DNA from: Leifsonia sp. fls2-241-R2A-40a
GTDB lineage: Bacteria > Actinomycetota > Actinomycetes > Actinomycetales > Microbacteriaceae
Length of the DNA stretch: 64,000 nucleotides
Reading direction: 5' to 3'
NCBI RefSeq assembly: GCF_030209575.1
Contig: NZ_JARVRS010000001.1
Span: 3,534,001 to 3,598,000 of the forward strand
The position numbers and the translations under genes were made by a program. The notes beneath the pieces are model-generated. The model did no database searches. It saw only the letters and a program-made list of their open reading frames with translations, and had not been told where the DNA came from. Positions 9,165-18,796 of the stretch are shown in pieces (the first letter of the stretch is position 1; every line of letters starts with the position of its first letter).

Positions 9165-9647
9165 CTAGGTGTCTTGGAGGTACTCGTGAACGGCCGCCGG
9201 GACGTACGGACTCACGTCGCCGCCGAGGGCGGACACCTGGCGGACCAGGGAGCTGGACACGTGCGCATTGGCCGGGTTGGGCAGCAGGAAGACGGTCTCG
9301 ACGTCGGCGAGGTGCCGGTTGACGATCGCCATGGGCGTCTCGTAGGTGACGTCGACGGACGAGCGGATGCCCTTCACGAGCACGTGGGCGCCGACGTCGG
9401 TGCAGTAGTCGACGAGCAGCCCGACCGACCACGAGGCGATGACGATGTTGCCGACGATGCCCGCATCCTCGATCGACCGCTCCAGCAGGGCGACCCGCTG
9501 CGCGATCGGCAGGAGCGCCGACTTGTCGGGGTTGTGGACCACCACGACGTGGACCTCGTCCCAGAGACCGGCGGCACGCTCGATGACGTCGAGGTGCCCG
9601 AGGGTAACCGGGTCGAACGATCCAGGGACAACGGCGATCCTGTTCAT
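9165..9647 (-). CDS. coaD: Phosphopantetheine adenylyltransferase
   Basis: Fourth step of coenzyme A synthesis, making dephospho-CoA from 4'-phosphopantetheine and ATP. 160 residues starting at ATG 9647. It shows the nucleotidyltransferase motif [13 protein letters not shown] at residues 7-19, the [10 protein letters not shown] segment, [12 protein letters not shown] and the C-terminal [26 protein letters not shown] box 8 nt before the ATG together with GGGGG immediately upstream suggests a very short leader. The open frame extends far upstream but has no coding character there. Confidence 0.96.
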   Translation of the reverse strand: MNRIAVVPGSFDPVTLGHLDVIERAAGLWDEVHVVVVHNPDKSALLPIAQRVALLERSIEDAGIVGNIVIASWSVGLLVDYCTDVGAHVLVKGIRSSVDVTYETPMAIVNRHLADVETVFLLPNPANAHVSSSLVRQVSALGGDVSPYVPAAVHEYLQDT

Positions 9648-9791
9648 AGACCCCCAGACTATCCCGCGATTCCCGGCATTTCGTTGTGAATCCGTTACCA
9701 TCGCGTTTCGTCGGCGCGGCGCAGGGCCAGCGCTCCGCGGGGGTCGAAATTGCCTGCTCTCACCAGGCGAGGCGGCCGGTAGCGTAGCCGA

Positions 9792-11210
9792 ATGGCGAAC
9801 CGGTCGAGTGTGCTCGCGTCTCAGCAGGACGATTTCCCGCGGTGGTACCAGGACGTCCTGGAGAAGGCGGAGCTGGCCGACAACGGCCCGGTCCGCGGCA
9901 CGATGGTGATCCGACCGTATGCGTACAGCCTGTGGGAGCGGATGCAGGCCGAGGTCGACGGTCGCATCAAGGCGACCGGGGCCGAGAATGTGTACCTGCC
10001 CTTGTTCATCCCTCAGTCGTATCTGGAGCGGGAAGCAGAACATGTCGAGGGCTTCAGCCCGGAGCTCGCGGTCGTCACTCATGCCGGCGGCAAGGAGCTG
10101 ACGGAGCCCGTCGTGGTCCGTCCGACGAGCGAGACGATGTTCGGTGAGCTGATGTCGAAGTGGATACAGTCGCACCGCGATCTGCCGATGCTGCTCAACC
10201 AGTGGGCGAACGTGGTGCGTTGGGAGATGCGTCCCCGGCTTTTCTTGCGCACGTCGGAGTTCCTGTGGCAGGAAGGGCATACCGCGCACGCGAGTCGCGA
10301 GGATGCAGCCGCCTACGCTCTGCGCGTCCACCTCGACGTCTACCGGGACTTCTTGCAGAACGTGCTCGCGATCCCCGTCCTGGTCGGAGTGAAGTCGCGG
10401 CGCGAGCGTTTCGCGGGCGCGATCAACACGATGACCTGCGAAGCGATGATGGGTGACGGGAAGGCCCTGCAGATGGCGACCAGCCACGAGCTGGGCCAGA
10501 ACTTCGCCACCGCCTTCGACATCACCTTCACCGGGCCGAGCGGACAGGTCGAGACGTGCTGGACGACGTCGTGGGGATCGAGCACGCGGATGGTGGGCGG
10601 CTTGATCATGGCGCATGGTGACGACCGGGGCATCCGGGTCCCCCCGCGGGTCGCGCCCGTGCAGGCCGTGGTCATCGCTGTGAAGGATGACGACGCGACG
10701 ACCGCGGCAGCCGCGCAGATCGTCCAAGCCCTCACCACGGCCGGGGTCCGCACGCGGCTCGATGCTCGGACCACACAGGGCTTCGGCCGACGCGCCACGG
10801 AGTGGGAGCTGAAGGGCGTTCCTCTCCGCATCGAGATAGGCCCGCGCGACCTCGAAGCCGAGCAGGCGACGATCGTCCGCCGCGACAGCGGCGACAAGTC
10901 GGCAGTAGCGCTCAACGCGATCCCGGACCGTGTCCCGCTCCTCCTCGAGACGATGCACACGGAGATGATCGAGGCCGGCCGGCGACGCCTCGCCGCCCGG
11001 ACAACGGACGCCACTTCCCTCGCGGAAGCACTGGAAGCGGCGCAGAGCGGATTCGCGCGGATCCCGTGGAAGGTGCTGCGCGAGGAGGGCGAGACCGAGC
11101 TCAACCGCAGAGCCGTGAGTGTCCGGTGCCTGCAGACAGCCGATGGTTCAGTTCCGACCGCGTCGACGGCGAGCGATGACCTCGTGGCGATCGTCGGTCG
11201 AAGCTACTAG
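9792..11210 (+). CDS. proS: Prolyl-tRNA synthetase, eukaryote/archaeal-like (type 3) form
   Basis: Class II aminoacyl-tRNA synthetase that charges tRNA-Pro. 472 residues without the large editing insertion of the usual bacterial enzyme. Class II motif 2 appears as [27 protein letters not shown], the proline pocket as [18 protein letters not shown], and motif 3 as [37 protein letters not shown]; an anticodon-binding domain follows (about 285-390) and the protein ends in the Tyr typical of type 3 enzymes. The ATG lies 6 nt after TAGCGT, a leaderless arrangement. Whether this is the only ProRS of the genome cannot be told from the window; many relatives carry a type 1 enzyme. Confidence 0.93.
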   Translation: MANRSSVLASQQDDFPRWYQDVLEKAELADNGPVRGTMVIRPYAYSLWERMQAEVDGRIKATGAENVYLPLFIPQSYLEREAEHVEGFSPELAVVTHAGGKELTEPVVVRPTSETMFGELMSKWIQSHRDLPMLLNQWANVVRWEMRPRLFLRTSEFLWQEGHTAHASREDAAAYALRVHLDVYRDFLQNVLAIPVLVGVKSRRERFAGAINTMTCEAMMGDGKALQMATSHELGQNFATAFDITFTGPSGQVETCWTTSWGSSTRMVGGLIMAHGDDRGIRVPPRVAPVQAVVIAVKDDDATTAAAAQIVQALTTAGVRTRLDARTTQGFGRRATEWELKGVPLRIEIGPRDLEAEQATIVRRDSGDKSAVALNAIPDRVPLLLETMHTEMIEAGRRRLAARTTDATSLAEALEAAQSGFARIPWKVLREEGETELNRRAVSVRCLQTADGSVPTASTASDDLVAIVGRSY

Positions 11211-11234
11211 CTGTCCGGACGCTGAGCCTGTTCT

Positions 11235-13466
11235 CTACGACTTGCCCAGGAAGGCGCGCTCGCTCTCGTCCAGCCGACGGGTCAGGGCCGCCAGCAGCGC
11301 CGGATGCTGAGCGAGTTCCGGATCGCTCTGCAGGGTCTCCTCGGCGGCGACCCGCGCTTCCGCGATCAGTTCGCCGTCGCTGACGACGCGGAGCAGCCGC
11401 AGCGACGAGCGCCCGCCCGACTGACGGCTTCCGAGCACATCCCCCTCGCGACGCAGTTCCAGGTCGATGTTCGCCAGCTCGAAGCCGTCCAGGGTCGCGG
11501 CCACAGCCTCCACACGCTCCCGCGCGAGACTCCCCTGCTCCGCGGCGGTGACCAGCAGGCACAGCCCGGGGATGCCGCCACGGCCGACGCGGCCGCGCAG
11601 CTGGTGCAGCTGAGAGACGCCGAAGCGGTCGGCATCCAGCACCACCATGGCGGATGCGTTCGGCACGTTGACGCCGACCTCGATCACGGTCGTGGCGATC
11701 AGCAGATCGATGTCGCCGGCGGCGAAGGAGCGCATGACCTCGTCCTTCGCGTCCGACCCCAGGCGGCCGTGCAGCACGCCGATGCGCGCGTCGGCGAACA
11801 GCGGGTCGGCGCGCACTTGCGCGGCGACCGCCTCCACGTTCGCGATCGGACGCGGGGGCGCGCCGTCCGGGCCGGTCTCCTCCGGCTCCGGCTCCTCGCC
11901 GTCGTCCTCGAGGTCCTTGCCGGAGATCGCCGGGCAGACGACGAACACCTGCCGGCCCTTCGCGATCTCCTCCGACGCACGCTCCCAGATCCGGCGCTCC
12001 CAGCCGGGACGGTCGGCCAGCGGGACGACGAAGCTCTCGATGCCCTGCCGTCCTGCCGGGAGCTGCGCGATGGTCGACACATCCAGGTCGCCGAAGACGG
12101 TCATCGCCACGGTGCGCGGGATCGGCGTCGCGGTGAGCACCAGCACATGCGGGGGCGTTCCCCCCTTCGCGCGCAGCGCCTCCCGCTGCTCGACGCCGAA
12201 CCGGTGCTGCTCGTCGACGACGACGAGACCGAGATCGAAGAAGGTCACCGCGTCGCCCAGCAGGGCGTGCGTCCCCACCACGATGCGCGCCTGGCCCGAC
12301 ACGGTCCGCAGCAGCGCCCGCTTGCGCTCGGCCGTCGAGAGCTGGCCCGTCAGGAGGGTGGGCATGAGCTGGGCGGACATGTCGGGCCCGAGCATCGCCG
12401 CGATCGACCGCAGGTGCTGCGCGGCGAGCACCTCCGTCGGCGCCAGCAGCGCCGATTGACCGCCGGAGTCGGCGACCGCGAGCATCGCACGGAGGGCCAC
12501 GAGCGTCTTGCCGGAGCCGACCTCGCCCTGCACCAGACGATGCATGGCGGCGGTCCCGCCGAGGTCCTGCGCGATCTCGCGGCCCACGACATCCTGATCG
12601 CCGGTCAGCTCGAACGGCAGGGCCGCGTCGAACCGCTCCAGCAAGCCCCCGGGAATCGCTTCGCGCGGTGTGGCGGCGACCTCCCGCGTTGCCGCGCGCT
12701 GCTGCAGCAGGGCCGCCTGCAGCACGAACGCCTCCTGGAACCGCAGCGCATCCCGCGCCCGCTGCCACTGGGAGTCCTTCTGCGGACGGTGGATGCCCTC
12801 CAGCGCGTCGCGGTACGACAGCAGTCCGCGCTCCTGCACGACCGTGTCCGGAACCGGGTCGGCCACCGGGCCGAGCGCGTCGAGCGCCAGCTCCACCGCC
12901 TTCTGCACCTGCCAGCTGGCCACCGTGCCGGTCGCCGGGTAGATGGGGATCGGCGTCTGCGCCCAGTCCTTCGCGGCCGCGCTGCCCGGGGTGACGGCGT
13001 TCTCGGCGTCCGGCTCGAACAGTTCGTAGTCGGGGTGCGCCAGCTGCAGCGCTCCGCGGTACGCCGACACCTTCCCGGCGAAGATCCCGCGGACGCCGGG
13101 GACCAGCTCGCGCGAGCGCCACGCCTGGTTGAAGAAGGTGAGGGTGAGGATGCCCTCGCCGTCCGAGATCTTCACCTCGAGGATGCTGCCCCGGCGCGCG
13201 CGCATCGGGCGGTCCTGCACGCGCAGCACCTCGGCGATGATGGTGACGTTCTCGTCGAGTGGGAGGTTCGCCAGCGCCGTCAGCTCGCCGCGCTTGGCGT
13301 AACGGCGCGGGTAGTGGTGCAGCAGGTCAGCGACCGTGCGCATCCCGAACGCCTTCTCGAACGCGGACGCCGTGCGACCGCCGAGCACGCCGCTCAGCCG
13401 CGAGTCGAGGCCCACGGTCCCGCCGTCGGCGGTGCCCGGGCCGGCCGGAGCGGAAGCGGAGGTCAT
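11235..13466 (-). CDS. recG: ATP-dependent DNA helicase RecG
   Basis: Superfamily 2 helicase that reverses stalled replication forks and branch-migrates recombination intermediates. 743 residues with ATG at 13466. An N-terminal wedge/OB domain (about 60-160, DLLHHYPRRYAKRG, LTLTFFNQAW) precedes helicase motifs I (GEVGSGKTLVALRA), II (VVDEQHRFGVEQRE), III (TATPIPRTVAMTVFGDLD) and the C-terminal helicase domain with QLHQLRGRVGRGG. An acidic insert (about 500-530, EDDGEEPEPEE) is longer than in E. coli. ATG overlaps the stop of the TPR gene as ATGA, indicating coupling. Confidence 0.96.
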   Translation of the reverse strand: MTSASAPAGPGTADGGTVGLDSRLSGVLGGRTASAFEKAFGMRTVADLLHHYPRRYAKRGELTALANLPLDENVTIIAEVLRVQDRPMRARRGSILEVKISDGEGILTLTFFNQAWRSRELVPGVRGIFAGKVSAYRGALQLAHPDYELFEPDAENAVTPGSAAAKDWAQTPIPIYPATGTVASWQVQKAVELALDALGPVADPVPDTVVQERGLLSYRDALEGIHRPQKDSQWQRARDALRFQEAFVLQAALLQQRAATREVAATPREAIPGGLLERFDAALPFELTGDQDVVGREIAQDLGGTAAMHRLVQGEVGSGKTLVALRAMLAVADSGGQSALLAPTEVLAAQHLRSIAAMLGPDMSAQLMPTLLTGQLSTAERKRALLRTVSGQARIVVGTHALLGDAVTFFDLGLVVVDEQHRFGVEQREALRAKGGTPPHVLVLTATPIPRTVAMTVFGDLDVSTIAQLPAGRQGIESFVVPLADRPGWERRIWERASEEIAKGRQVFVVCPAISGKDLEDDGEEPEPEETGPDGAPPRPIANVEAVAAQVRADPLFADARIGVLHGRLGSDAKDEVMRSFAAGDIDLLIATTVIEVGVNVPNASAMVVLDADRFGVSQLHQLRGRVGRGGIPGLCLLVTAAEQGSLARERVEAVAATLDGFELANIDLELRREGDVLGSRQSGGRSSLRLLRVVSDGELIAEARVAAEETLQSDPELAQHPALLAALTRRLDESERAFLGKS

Positions 13467-14212
13467 GAGTCGATCGTATGACTCTCCTCCGGCACCCGCG
13501 TGAGGGCTGCCAGTTCGGCGGCCACCGCCGGCTCCTCCGGGCGCTGGGCGGCGAGTCCGCGCTGGATCACCAGCGCCTCGGAGGTGCGGCCCAGTTCGCG
13601 CAGGACCCGGCCGAGCGCCCAGCGGGCTGCGAACCGCTGATCGGCCGTGCCGTAATCGTCGGCGTACTCGAGCGCATCCTCGAACGAGTCCAGCGCGGCT
13701 CGGGGGTCCCCGTCTCCGAGGAGCACCCAGCCGCGGAGGCCGTGCAGCACGGCGCCCCACCGCAGGATGCGCGGATCCTCCGTGCCGTCGAGCTCGGCGA
13801 GGCCCTCGTCGATCCACTGCTGGGCATGCGGCCGGTCGGCGTCGGCGAGGACCAGCGCGGACTCGGCGGCGAGCGAGACGTCGCTCTCGCGGCGCGCCGC
13901 GTTCAGAGCGGCCTCCAGGATGGGGACGGCCTCCCCGGCGCGGCCGGTCGCGATGCGCAGGCGGCCGCGCTCCAGCAGCACTCGCACCTCGAGCACGGAA
14001 GCGGCGGGCTCCAGCGACTCGAGCAGCGCCTCGCCCTCCTCGAAGCGACCCTGCAGCCCCAGCGCACGCGCGCGCTGCGTCTCCAGCTCCGCCCGGACGA
14101 CCTCCGACCGGTCCGGTTGCGCGGCGGCGGCAGCCAGCCGTTCTTCGGAGGCGATCGGGTCACCGGGGAGCCACAGCGCGTCGAGCTCTGCCTGCTCCAG
14201 GCGTTCCTCCAT
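13463..14212 (-). CDS. TPR-like repeat protein of unknown function
   Basis: 249-residue soluble, Ala/Glu/Arg-rich helical protein. Helix-turn-helix repeats of about 35 residues are visible (EARALGLQGRFEEGEALLESL; GRAGEAVPILEAALNAARRE; GDPRAALDSFEDALEYADDYGTADQRFAARWALGRVLRELGR), which is TPR-like and suggests a protein-interaction scaffold. No catalytic motif was seen. It is co-transcribed with and coupled to recG, but the pairing does not reveal a role. The ATG at 14212 is retained because the repeat pattern begins soon after it. Confidence 0.75.
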   Translation of the reverse strand: MEERLEQAELDALWLPGDPIASEERLAAAAAQPDRSEVVRAELETQRARALGLQGRFEEGEALLESLEPAASVLEVRVLLERGRLRIATGRAGEAVPILEAALNAARRESDVSLAAESALVLADADRPHAQQWIDEGLAELDGTEDPRILRWGAVLHGLRGWVLLGDGDPRAALDSFEDALEYADDYGTADQRFAARWALGRVLRELGRTSEALVIQRGLAAQRPEEPAVAAELAALTRVPEESHTIDS

Positions 14213-14261
14213 CCTCTTATTTTGGCGGCACCCGCGGTGCCGACGCTAGGCTCGGGGGGCC

Positions 14262-14840
14262 ATGACCCGAATCGTCTCCGGCTTCGCCGGCTCGCTCGCC
14301 CTCCAGGTGCCCAAGAGCGGGACCCGCCCCACCAGCGACCGGGTGCGCGAGGCGCTCTTCTCAGCGCTGGATGCGCGGGATGCCGTCCGCGGGGCGCGGG
14401 TGCTCGACCTCTATGCGGGGTCGGGAGCCCTGGGACTCGAGGCGGCCAGCCGCGGTGCGGTCTCCGTGGTGCTCGTCGAGCGCTCCCCCGCCGCCGCGCA
14501 GGTGTGCCAGCGGAACGCCGCCGCGGTGACGTCCGCCGCGCGGGCCGCCGGCGGGACGCAGCCGACGATCGACGTGCGGGCCGCGTCGGTGCAGAGCTAC
14601 CTCGCCGGAGCGGCCGGACCGTTCGACGTCGTGTTCATCGACCCGCCGTATCTGACGGGGGACGAGGAGTTGTCGGGCGTGCTCGCTTCTCTGGTGCCGC
14701 TGCTCGCCGACGACGCCGTGGTCTGCGTCGAACGCAGCGCACGCGATCCCGAGCCGACGATCCCGGACGGACTCGCCGTGGAGCGACGGAAGGACTACGG
14801 AGAGACGGCTATCTACTGGCTCGCTCCGGACCGGGCGTAG
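14262..14840 (+). CDS. rsmD: 16S rRNA (guanine(966)-N(2))-methyltransferase RsmD
   Basis: SAM-dependent methyltransferase of 192 residues acting on assembled 30S precursors. The start MTRIVSGFAGSLALQVPKSGTRPTSDRVREALFSAL is diagnostic; SAM motif I is LDLYAGSGALGLEAASRGA and the catalytic motif IV is FIDPPYL. In this lineage it commonly lies near recG, thiL and coaD, as here. Convergent with thiL over a 23-bp gap. Confidence 0.95.
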   Translation: MTRIVSGFAGSLALQVPKSGTRPTSDRVREALFSALDARDAVRGARVLDLYAGSGALGLEAASRGAVSVVLVERSPAAAQVCQRNAAAVTSAARAAGGTQPTIDVRAASVQSYLAGAAGPFDVVFIDPPYLTGDEELSGVLASLVPLLADDAVVCVERSARDPEPTIPDGLAVERRKDYGETAIYWLAPDRA

Positions 14841-14863
14841 GCCGCTCGATCGGGTAGGCCGCG

Positions 14864-15865
14864 CTAGCCGCGCCCGCCGTCCCACTCGAGATACGGGTCC
14901 CAGCCGCCGCGTTCGTCGAACGGACGGCCGTCGACCAGGAGCCCGGCGCCCGCGCGGACGACGCCGACCGGGCGGAAGCCGCCGGGCAGCGGTGTCCCCG
15001 CAGGGAACGCCGCGAGCAGGCCGTGGTCCTCTCCCCCGGTGAGAGCGGTCCGCACATCCGTACCGAGTGCGGAGGAGTCGAGGTCGATGGCGACGCCGCT
15101 GGCCTCGGCCACGCGCCGCGCGTCGAGGGCGAGGCCGTCGCTGAGGTCCAGCATGGCGGTGGCGCCGGCGTCCGCGGCGAGAGGGCCGTCCGAGAGCGGC
15201 GGATGGGGCCGCAGCTGCGCCCGGACGGCGTCGGGATGCGCAGCGGCGACGGCCGCGAAGCGTTCCGGATCCGGCTCTCCTGTGGCATCCACCGCCTCGG
15301 CGAAGAGCAGGCGCAGGCCCGTCGCGGCCTCGCCCAGCGCGCCGGACACGGCCACGACATCCCCCGGCCGGGCACCGCTGCGGAGCACCGGGGCGCGACC
15401 CTGCAGGTCCCCGAACGCGGTGACCGCGATGGTCAGGGTCGCCGAAACCGACAGGTCTCCCCCGACGACGCCGCACCCCGGCTGAAGCTCATCGCACGCC
15501 AGCCGGAAGCCGTCCGCGACGCCTTCCAGCCAGGCGACCGGTGTCTCCGGCGGAGCCGCGATCGCGACCACGAGGGCGGTAGCAACGGCACCCATCGCTG
15601 CGACGTCGGACAGGTTGGTCGCCGCGGCCTTCCAGCCCAGGTCCTCCGGGCCCGACCACGCCAGCCGGAAGTCCGGGCCGTGGATCATCATGTCGGTGGT
15701 CACGACGAAACGCCCGTCGGGCGCAGCGAGCACGGCGGCGTCGTCCCCCGGACCGACCACGGTCGCCCGGGACTCCGGGAGCCGCGGGAAGATCCGCCGC
15801 AGCGCCTCCCGCTCGGACGCCTCCCCGATCGTGATGCCGGCTGCGTCGCTCCCAGAGATTCCCAT
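14864..15865 (-). CDS. thiL: Thiamine-monophosphate kinase
   Basis: Phosphorylates thiamine monophosphate to the active cofactor thiamine diphosphate. 333 residues in the PurM/ThiL fold: the N-terminal GPGDDAAVL and TTDMMIHGPDF ATP/Mg site, AATNLSDVAAMGA, the middle VVGGDLSVSATLTIAVTAFG, and C-terminal DLSDGLALDARRVAEAS and TGGEDHGLLAAF. The start chosen (ATG at 15865) gives MGISGSD and sits 8 nt after TACCGT; longer open frame upstream overlaps the divergent lipoprotein gene and is not coding. Confidence 0.94.
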   Translation of the reverse strand: MGISGSDAAGITIGEASEREALRRIFPRLPESRATVVGPGDDAAVLAAPDGRFVVTTDMMIHGPDFRLAWSGPEDLGWKAAATNLSDVAAMGAVATALVVAIAAPPETPVAWLEGVADGFRLACDELQPGCGVVGGDLSVSATLTIAVTAFGDLQGRAPVLRSGARPGDVVAVSGALGEAATGLRLLFAEAVDATGEPDPERFAAVAAAHPDAVRAQLRPHPPLSDGPLAADAGATAMLDLSDGLALDARRVAEASGVAIDLDSSALGTDVRTALTGGEDHGLLAAFPAGTPLPGGFRPVGVVRAGAGLLVDGRPFDERGGWDPYLEWDGGRG

Positions 15866-15890
15866 GATCTGAAACGGTAGCCTGAAACCG

Positions 15891-16388
15891 ATGAAGTCCC
15901 GTCGCCGTGCCCTCCCGGCCGTCCTCCTCGCCGGCGCCGCCCTGCTCCTTGCAGGATGCGCGCCCACCGTCTCGCTCGACCCCGCGGCGAACAGCAACGC
16001 CCCCGGCTGCGCCGAGATCAGCGTCCGGCTACCCGACAGCGTGGCGGACAAGCCGAAGCGGGAGACGGATGCGCAGGCAACGGGCGCCTGGGGCGACCCG
16101 GCAGCGGTCATCCTGCGCTGCGGCGTCCCGCCGATCGGCGCGACGACGAAGCCGTGCATCGCCGTCAACGGCGTCGACTGGGTGCTCATGACGGACCCGG
16201 CCGCCAAGACGATCGTCTACCAGACGTTCGGCCGCACGCCCGCGACCGAAGTCATCATCGACCACGTCTCGGGCGTGTCCGACTCGTCGGTGCTGCCGGA
16301 GTTCGCGAGCGCGATCTCGACCGTCAAGCAGACGCAGAAGTGTCTCTCCACCCTCGACACCGACCCGACGTCGACGCCGGCGCCCTGA
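15891..16388 (+). CDS. DUF3515 lipoprotein
   Basis: 165-residue predicted lipoprotein: signal MKSRRRALPAVLLAGAALLL with lipobox LLAGC, then a DUF3515 domain with conserved WGDPAAVILRCGVPPIG, VDWVL and YQTFGRTPATEVIIDHV. DUF3515 is an actinobacterial family of unknown function habitually next to thiL and ddl, as here. TAGCCT 7 nt before the ATG points to a leaderless transcript; the promoter shares the 25-bp gap with that of divergent thiL. Confidence 0.88.
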   Translation: MKSRRRALPAVLLAGAALLLAGCAPTVSLDPAANSNAPGCAEISVRLPDSVADKPKRETDAQATGAWGDPAAVILRCGVPPIGATTKPCIAVNGVDWVLMTDPAAKTIVYQTFGRTPATEVIIDHVSGVSDSSVLPEFASAISTVKQTQKCLSTLDTDPTSTPAP

Positions 16389-16436
16389 CGCCTCTCCCGG
16401 CTGCGCTCCCCCGTTGCGGTACTCCGGCCGTCATGA

Positions 16437-16620
16437 GCGGAGGAACCCGGCGGTCGCGCCTCCGCTTACCTCCTCCGTTCCGGGCCTCCGCCCGGCGTGT
16501 CGCCCGCGCATTCCTCCCTCCTCGACGGCGTTCAGAAGGGAGGAGGTTGCGTTCGACACGCCGGGGTCAGACGCGGAAGGGAGGACGGGACGACGTATGG
16601 GATGCGCAGAGTCCTCCGTT
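16437..16620. repeat. AGGAGG/TCCTCC-rich intergenic module
   Basis: The 268-bp gap between the convergent DUF3515 and ddl genes has no plausible gene. It carries repeated purine-rich boxes (GCGGAGGA, GGGAGGAGG, GGGAGGACGGG) and their complements (CCTCCTCCG, TCCTCCCTCC, TCCTCCGTTCGGG), capable of pairing in several ways. The TCCTCCGTTYCG form matches the arm found at 2007-2018. Confidence 0.5.
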
Positions 16621-16656
16621 CGGGACGTGACGCGGGGCAGGAGGGGTGGGTCGACG

Positions 16657-17754
16657 TCAGGCGGCGGCGCGGGCCAGCGCGACCTGGATGAGCTCGTCGA
16701 TCAGCGCCGGATAGCTCAGCCCGGACTCCTGCCAGCAGCGCGGGAACATCGAGATCGGCGTGAAGCCCGGCATCGTGTTGATCTCGTTGATCACGAAACC
16801 GTCCGCCGTCAGGAAGAAGTCGACGCGGGCCAGGCCCTCGCCGCCGATCGCGTCGAAACCGCGCACGGCCAGGTCTCGCATCTCGGCGAGCTGCGCATCC
16901 GTCAGGGCGGCCGGGCAGACCAGGTCGATGCCCGGCGCGTCGAGGTACTTCGCCGCGAAATCGTAGAAGTCGCGCCCGCTGATGACGATCTCGCCCGCGA
17001 CCGACGCACGCGCCGGCTTCCCCGGACGGCCGCCGAGGACGGCGATCTCGACCTCGCGGCCGGTGACCATCGACTCGATCAGCACGCGGTCGTCCTCGGC
17101 CAGCGCCGTCTCCATCGCGCCATCGAGCTCCGACCAGTCCTTCACCTTGGTCACGCCGACGCTGGATCCAGCACGGGCCGGCTTCACGAACGCGGGCAGC
17201 CCGAGGCCGCGCACCGCCTCGCGGACGGCGTCGGAATCGGTGGCCCACTCGTAGGCCGTGACCGTCCGCCACGGTGCGACCGGGATGCCCGCCTGCTGCA
17301 GCACGGTCTTGGTGAAGTGCTTGTCCATCCCGAGCGCGCTCGCGAGCACACCGCTACCGACGTACGGCAGTCCGACGAGCTCCAGCATCCCCTGCAGGGT
17401 GCCGTCCTCTCCCCACGGGCCGTGCAGGATCGGGAAGACGATGTCGACCTCACCCAGTGACGAACGGGTGCCGTCCTCACCGACGACGGTCAGCTCGCGA
17501 GTGGCGACGCTGTCCGGCCACAGGATGCGCGTGCCGTTGTCCTCGACCTCCGGAAGATGCTCGGCGTTCAGCGCGAAGCGGGACGCGTCGTCCGGCTGCA
17601 GGGTGAAGGCGCCGTCGTGCGTGATCCCGATCGGGATGACGTCGTAACGGCCGCGGTCGATGGCCTCAAGAACGCCCGCCGCCGTCGCGCAGCTGATCGA
17701 ATGCTCGCTTGAACGACCCCCAAAGAGAAGCGCGACCGCGACCTTGTCCGTCAT
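16657..17754 (-). CDS. ddl: D-alanine--D-alanine ligase
   Basis: ATP-grasp enzyme that makes the D-Ala-D-Ala dipeptide of peptidoglycan. 365 residues. LLFGGRSSEHSISCATAAGV forms the N-terminal loop, FPILHGPWGEDGTLQGMLEL the substrate loop, FVKPARAGSSVGVTKV the ATP-grasp lysine region, and FVINEINTMPGFTPISMFPR the Mg-binding Glu/Asn. ATG at 17754 follows AAAGGA at good spacing. The first 89 bp are also read as the C-terminal tail of gpsA. Confidence 0.96.
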   Translation of the reverse strand: MTDKVAVALLFGGRSSEHSISCATAAGVLEAIDRGRYDVIPIGITHDGAFTLQPDDASRFALNAEHLPEVEDNGTRILWPDSVATRELTVVGEDGTRSSLGEVDIVFPILHGPWGEDGTLQGMLELVGLPYVGSGVLASALGMDKHFTKTVLQQAGIPVAPWRTVTAYEWATDSDAVREAVRGLGLPAFVKPARAGSSVGVTKVKDWSELDGAMETALAEDDRVLIESMVTGREVEIAVLGGRPGKPARASVAGEIVISGRDFYDFAAKYLDAPGIDLVCPAALTDAQLAEMRDLAVRGFDAIGGEGLARVDFFLTADGFVINEINTMPGFTPISMFPRCWQESGLSYPALIDELIQVALARAAA

Positions 17755-18796
17755 CTAGTGTCCTTTCGCCTTGCGGCTCGCCCGAATCCGTCGTGAGATG
17801 CGGTGCGATGTCCTTCGGATCGAGCGTACCGGCGAGCACTTGGCTCACCTGACGGACGATCGGCATCTCGACCCCGCGCGCCTCCGCGAGGCTCAGGATG
17901 GGCGCGACGGACGCGAGGCCCTCCGCGGTCTGGTTCATCTGCTTCACGACGTCGTGGAAGCCGTAGCCCTGGCCGAGGAGACGGCCGGCGGTGTTATTGC
18001 GGCTCAGCGACGACTCGCACGTCGCGATGAGGTCGCCGAGGCCGGCGAGCCCGGACAGCGTCTCCGGCTTGGCGCCGTAGGCCACAGCGAAGTCGGTCAT
18101 CTCGACCAGGCCGCGCGTGATGATCGAGGCCTTCGTGTTCTCGCCATAGCCGACACCGTCGACGATGCCGATCGCCACCGCGATGAGGTTCTTGAGCACG
18201 CCGCCGAACTCGGTGCCGATCACGTCGGTGTTCACGAAGCTGCGGAAGTAGCGGTTCGTCGCCGAGATAGCGACCGCCTGCGCCGTCTCCAGGCTCTCGG
18301 ACGAGACGACCGCGGCGGTGGGCTGCTCGCGCGCGATCTCCAGCGCGAGGTTCGGTCCGGACGCGACGGCGATGCGCTCCGGCTCGACGGGCAGGCCCTG
18401 TGCGATCACCTCGCTCATCCGCAGACCGGTCCCCTTCTCGACGCCCTTCATCAGGCTGACGACGATCGTCTCCGGCCCGAGGAACGGGATCATCGCCTCG
18501 AGATTGGAGCGGAGGGTCTGGCTCGGGATCGACACGAACACCTGCTCGGCGTCGCGCATCGCGTCGCCGAGCCGGGAGGTCGCGCGGAGGTTCCGCGGAA
18601 GGTTGATGCCCTCGAGATAGTCGCTGTTGCGCTTCACCTCGTTGATCTCGCGCGCGAGTTCCGGGCGCCGCGCCCACAGCACGACATCGGAGCCGCCGTC
18701 GGCGAGGATCTTCGCGAATGTGGTCCCCCAGCTGCCGGCGCCGAGGACGGCGATCCGGCGGGGGCGGGCGACGGGAGCCTTCACTGCTTTAGCCAT
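17666..18796 (-). CDS. gpsA: Glycerol-3-phosphate dehydrogenase [NAD(P)+]
   Basis: Produces sn-glycerol-3-phosphate for phospholipid synthesis. 376 residues from ATG 18796. The Rossmann motif VLGAGSWGTTFAKILAD is near residue 15, SGPNLALEIA and GTEFGGVLKNLIAVAIGIVDG carry the catalytic lysine, and GLAGLGDLIATC follows. After the expected end of the fold (near VSQVLAGTLDPKDIAPHL) the frame continues for about 45 Gly/Arg-rich residues, the last 29 of which overlap ddl. The start overlaps the plsC stop by 8 bp, consistent with a leuC-leuD-murA-plsC-gpsA-ddl transcription unit. Confidence 0.94.
   Translation of the reverse strand: MAKAVKAPVARPRRIAVLGAGSWGTTFAKILADGGSDVVLWARRPELAREINEVKRNSDYLEGINLPRNLRATSRLGDAMRDAEQVFVSIPSQTLRSNLEAMIPFLGPETIVVSLMKGVEKGTGLRMSEVIAQGLPVEPERIAVASGPNLALEIAREQPTAAVVSSESLETAQAVAISATNRYFRSFVNTDVIGTEFGGVLKNLIAVAIGIVDGVGYGENTKASIITRGLVEMTDFAVAYGAKPETLSGLAGLGDLIATCESSLSRNNTAGRLLGQGYGFHDVVKQMNQTAEGLASVAPILSLAEARGVEMPIVRQVSQVLAGTLDPKDIAPHLTTDSGEPQGERTLDDGQGRGRASLWGSFKRAFDQLRDGGGRS

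Noticed and set aside
9656-9791. T-box leader before proS
   Set aside because: No T-box sequence, no specifier-loop structure and a TAGCGT box 6 nt before the ATG implies no leader at all.
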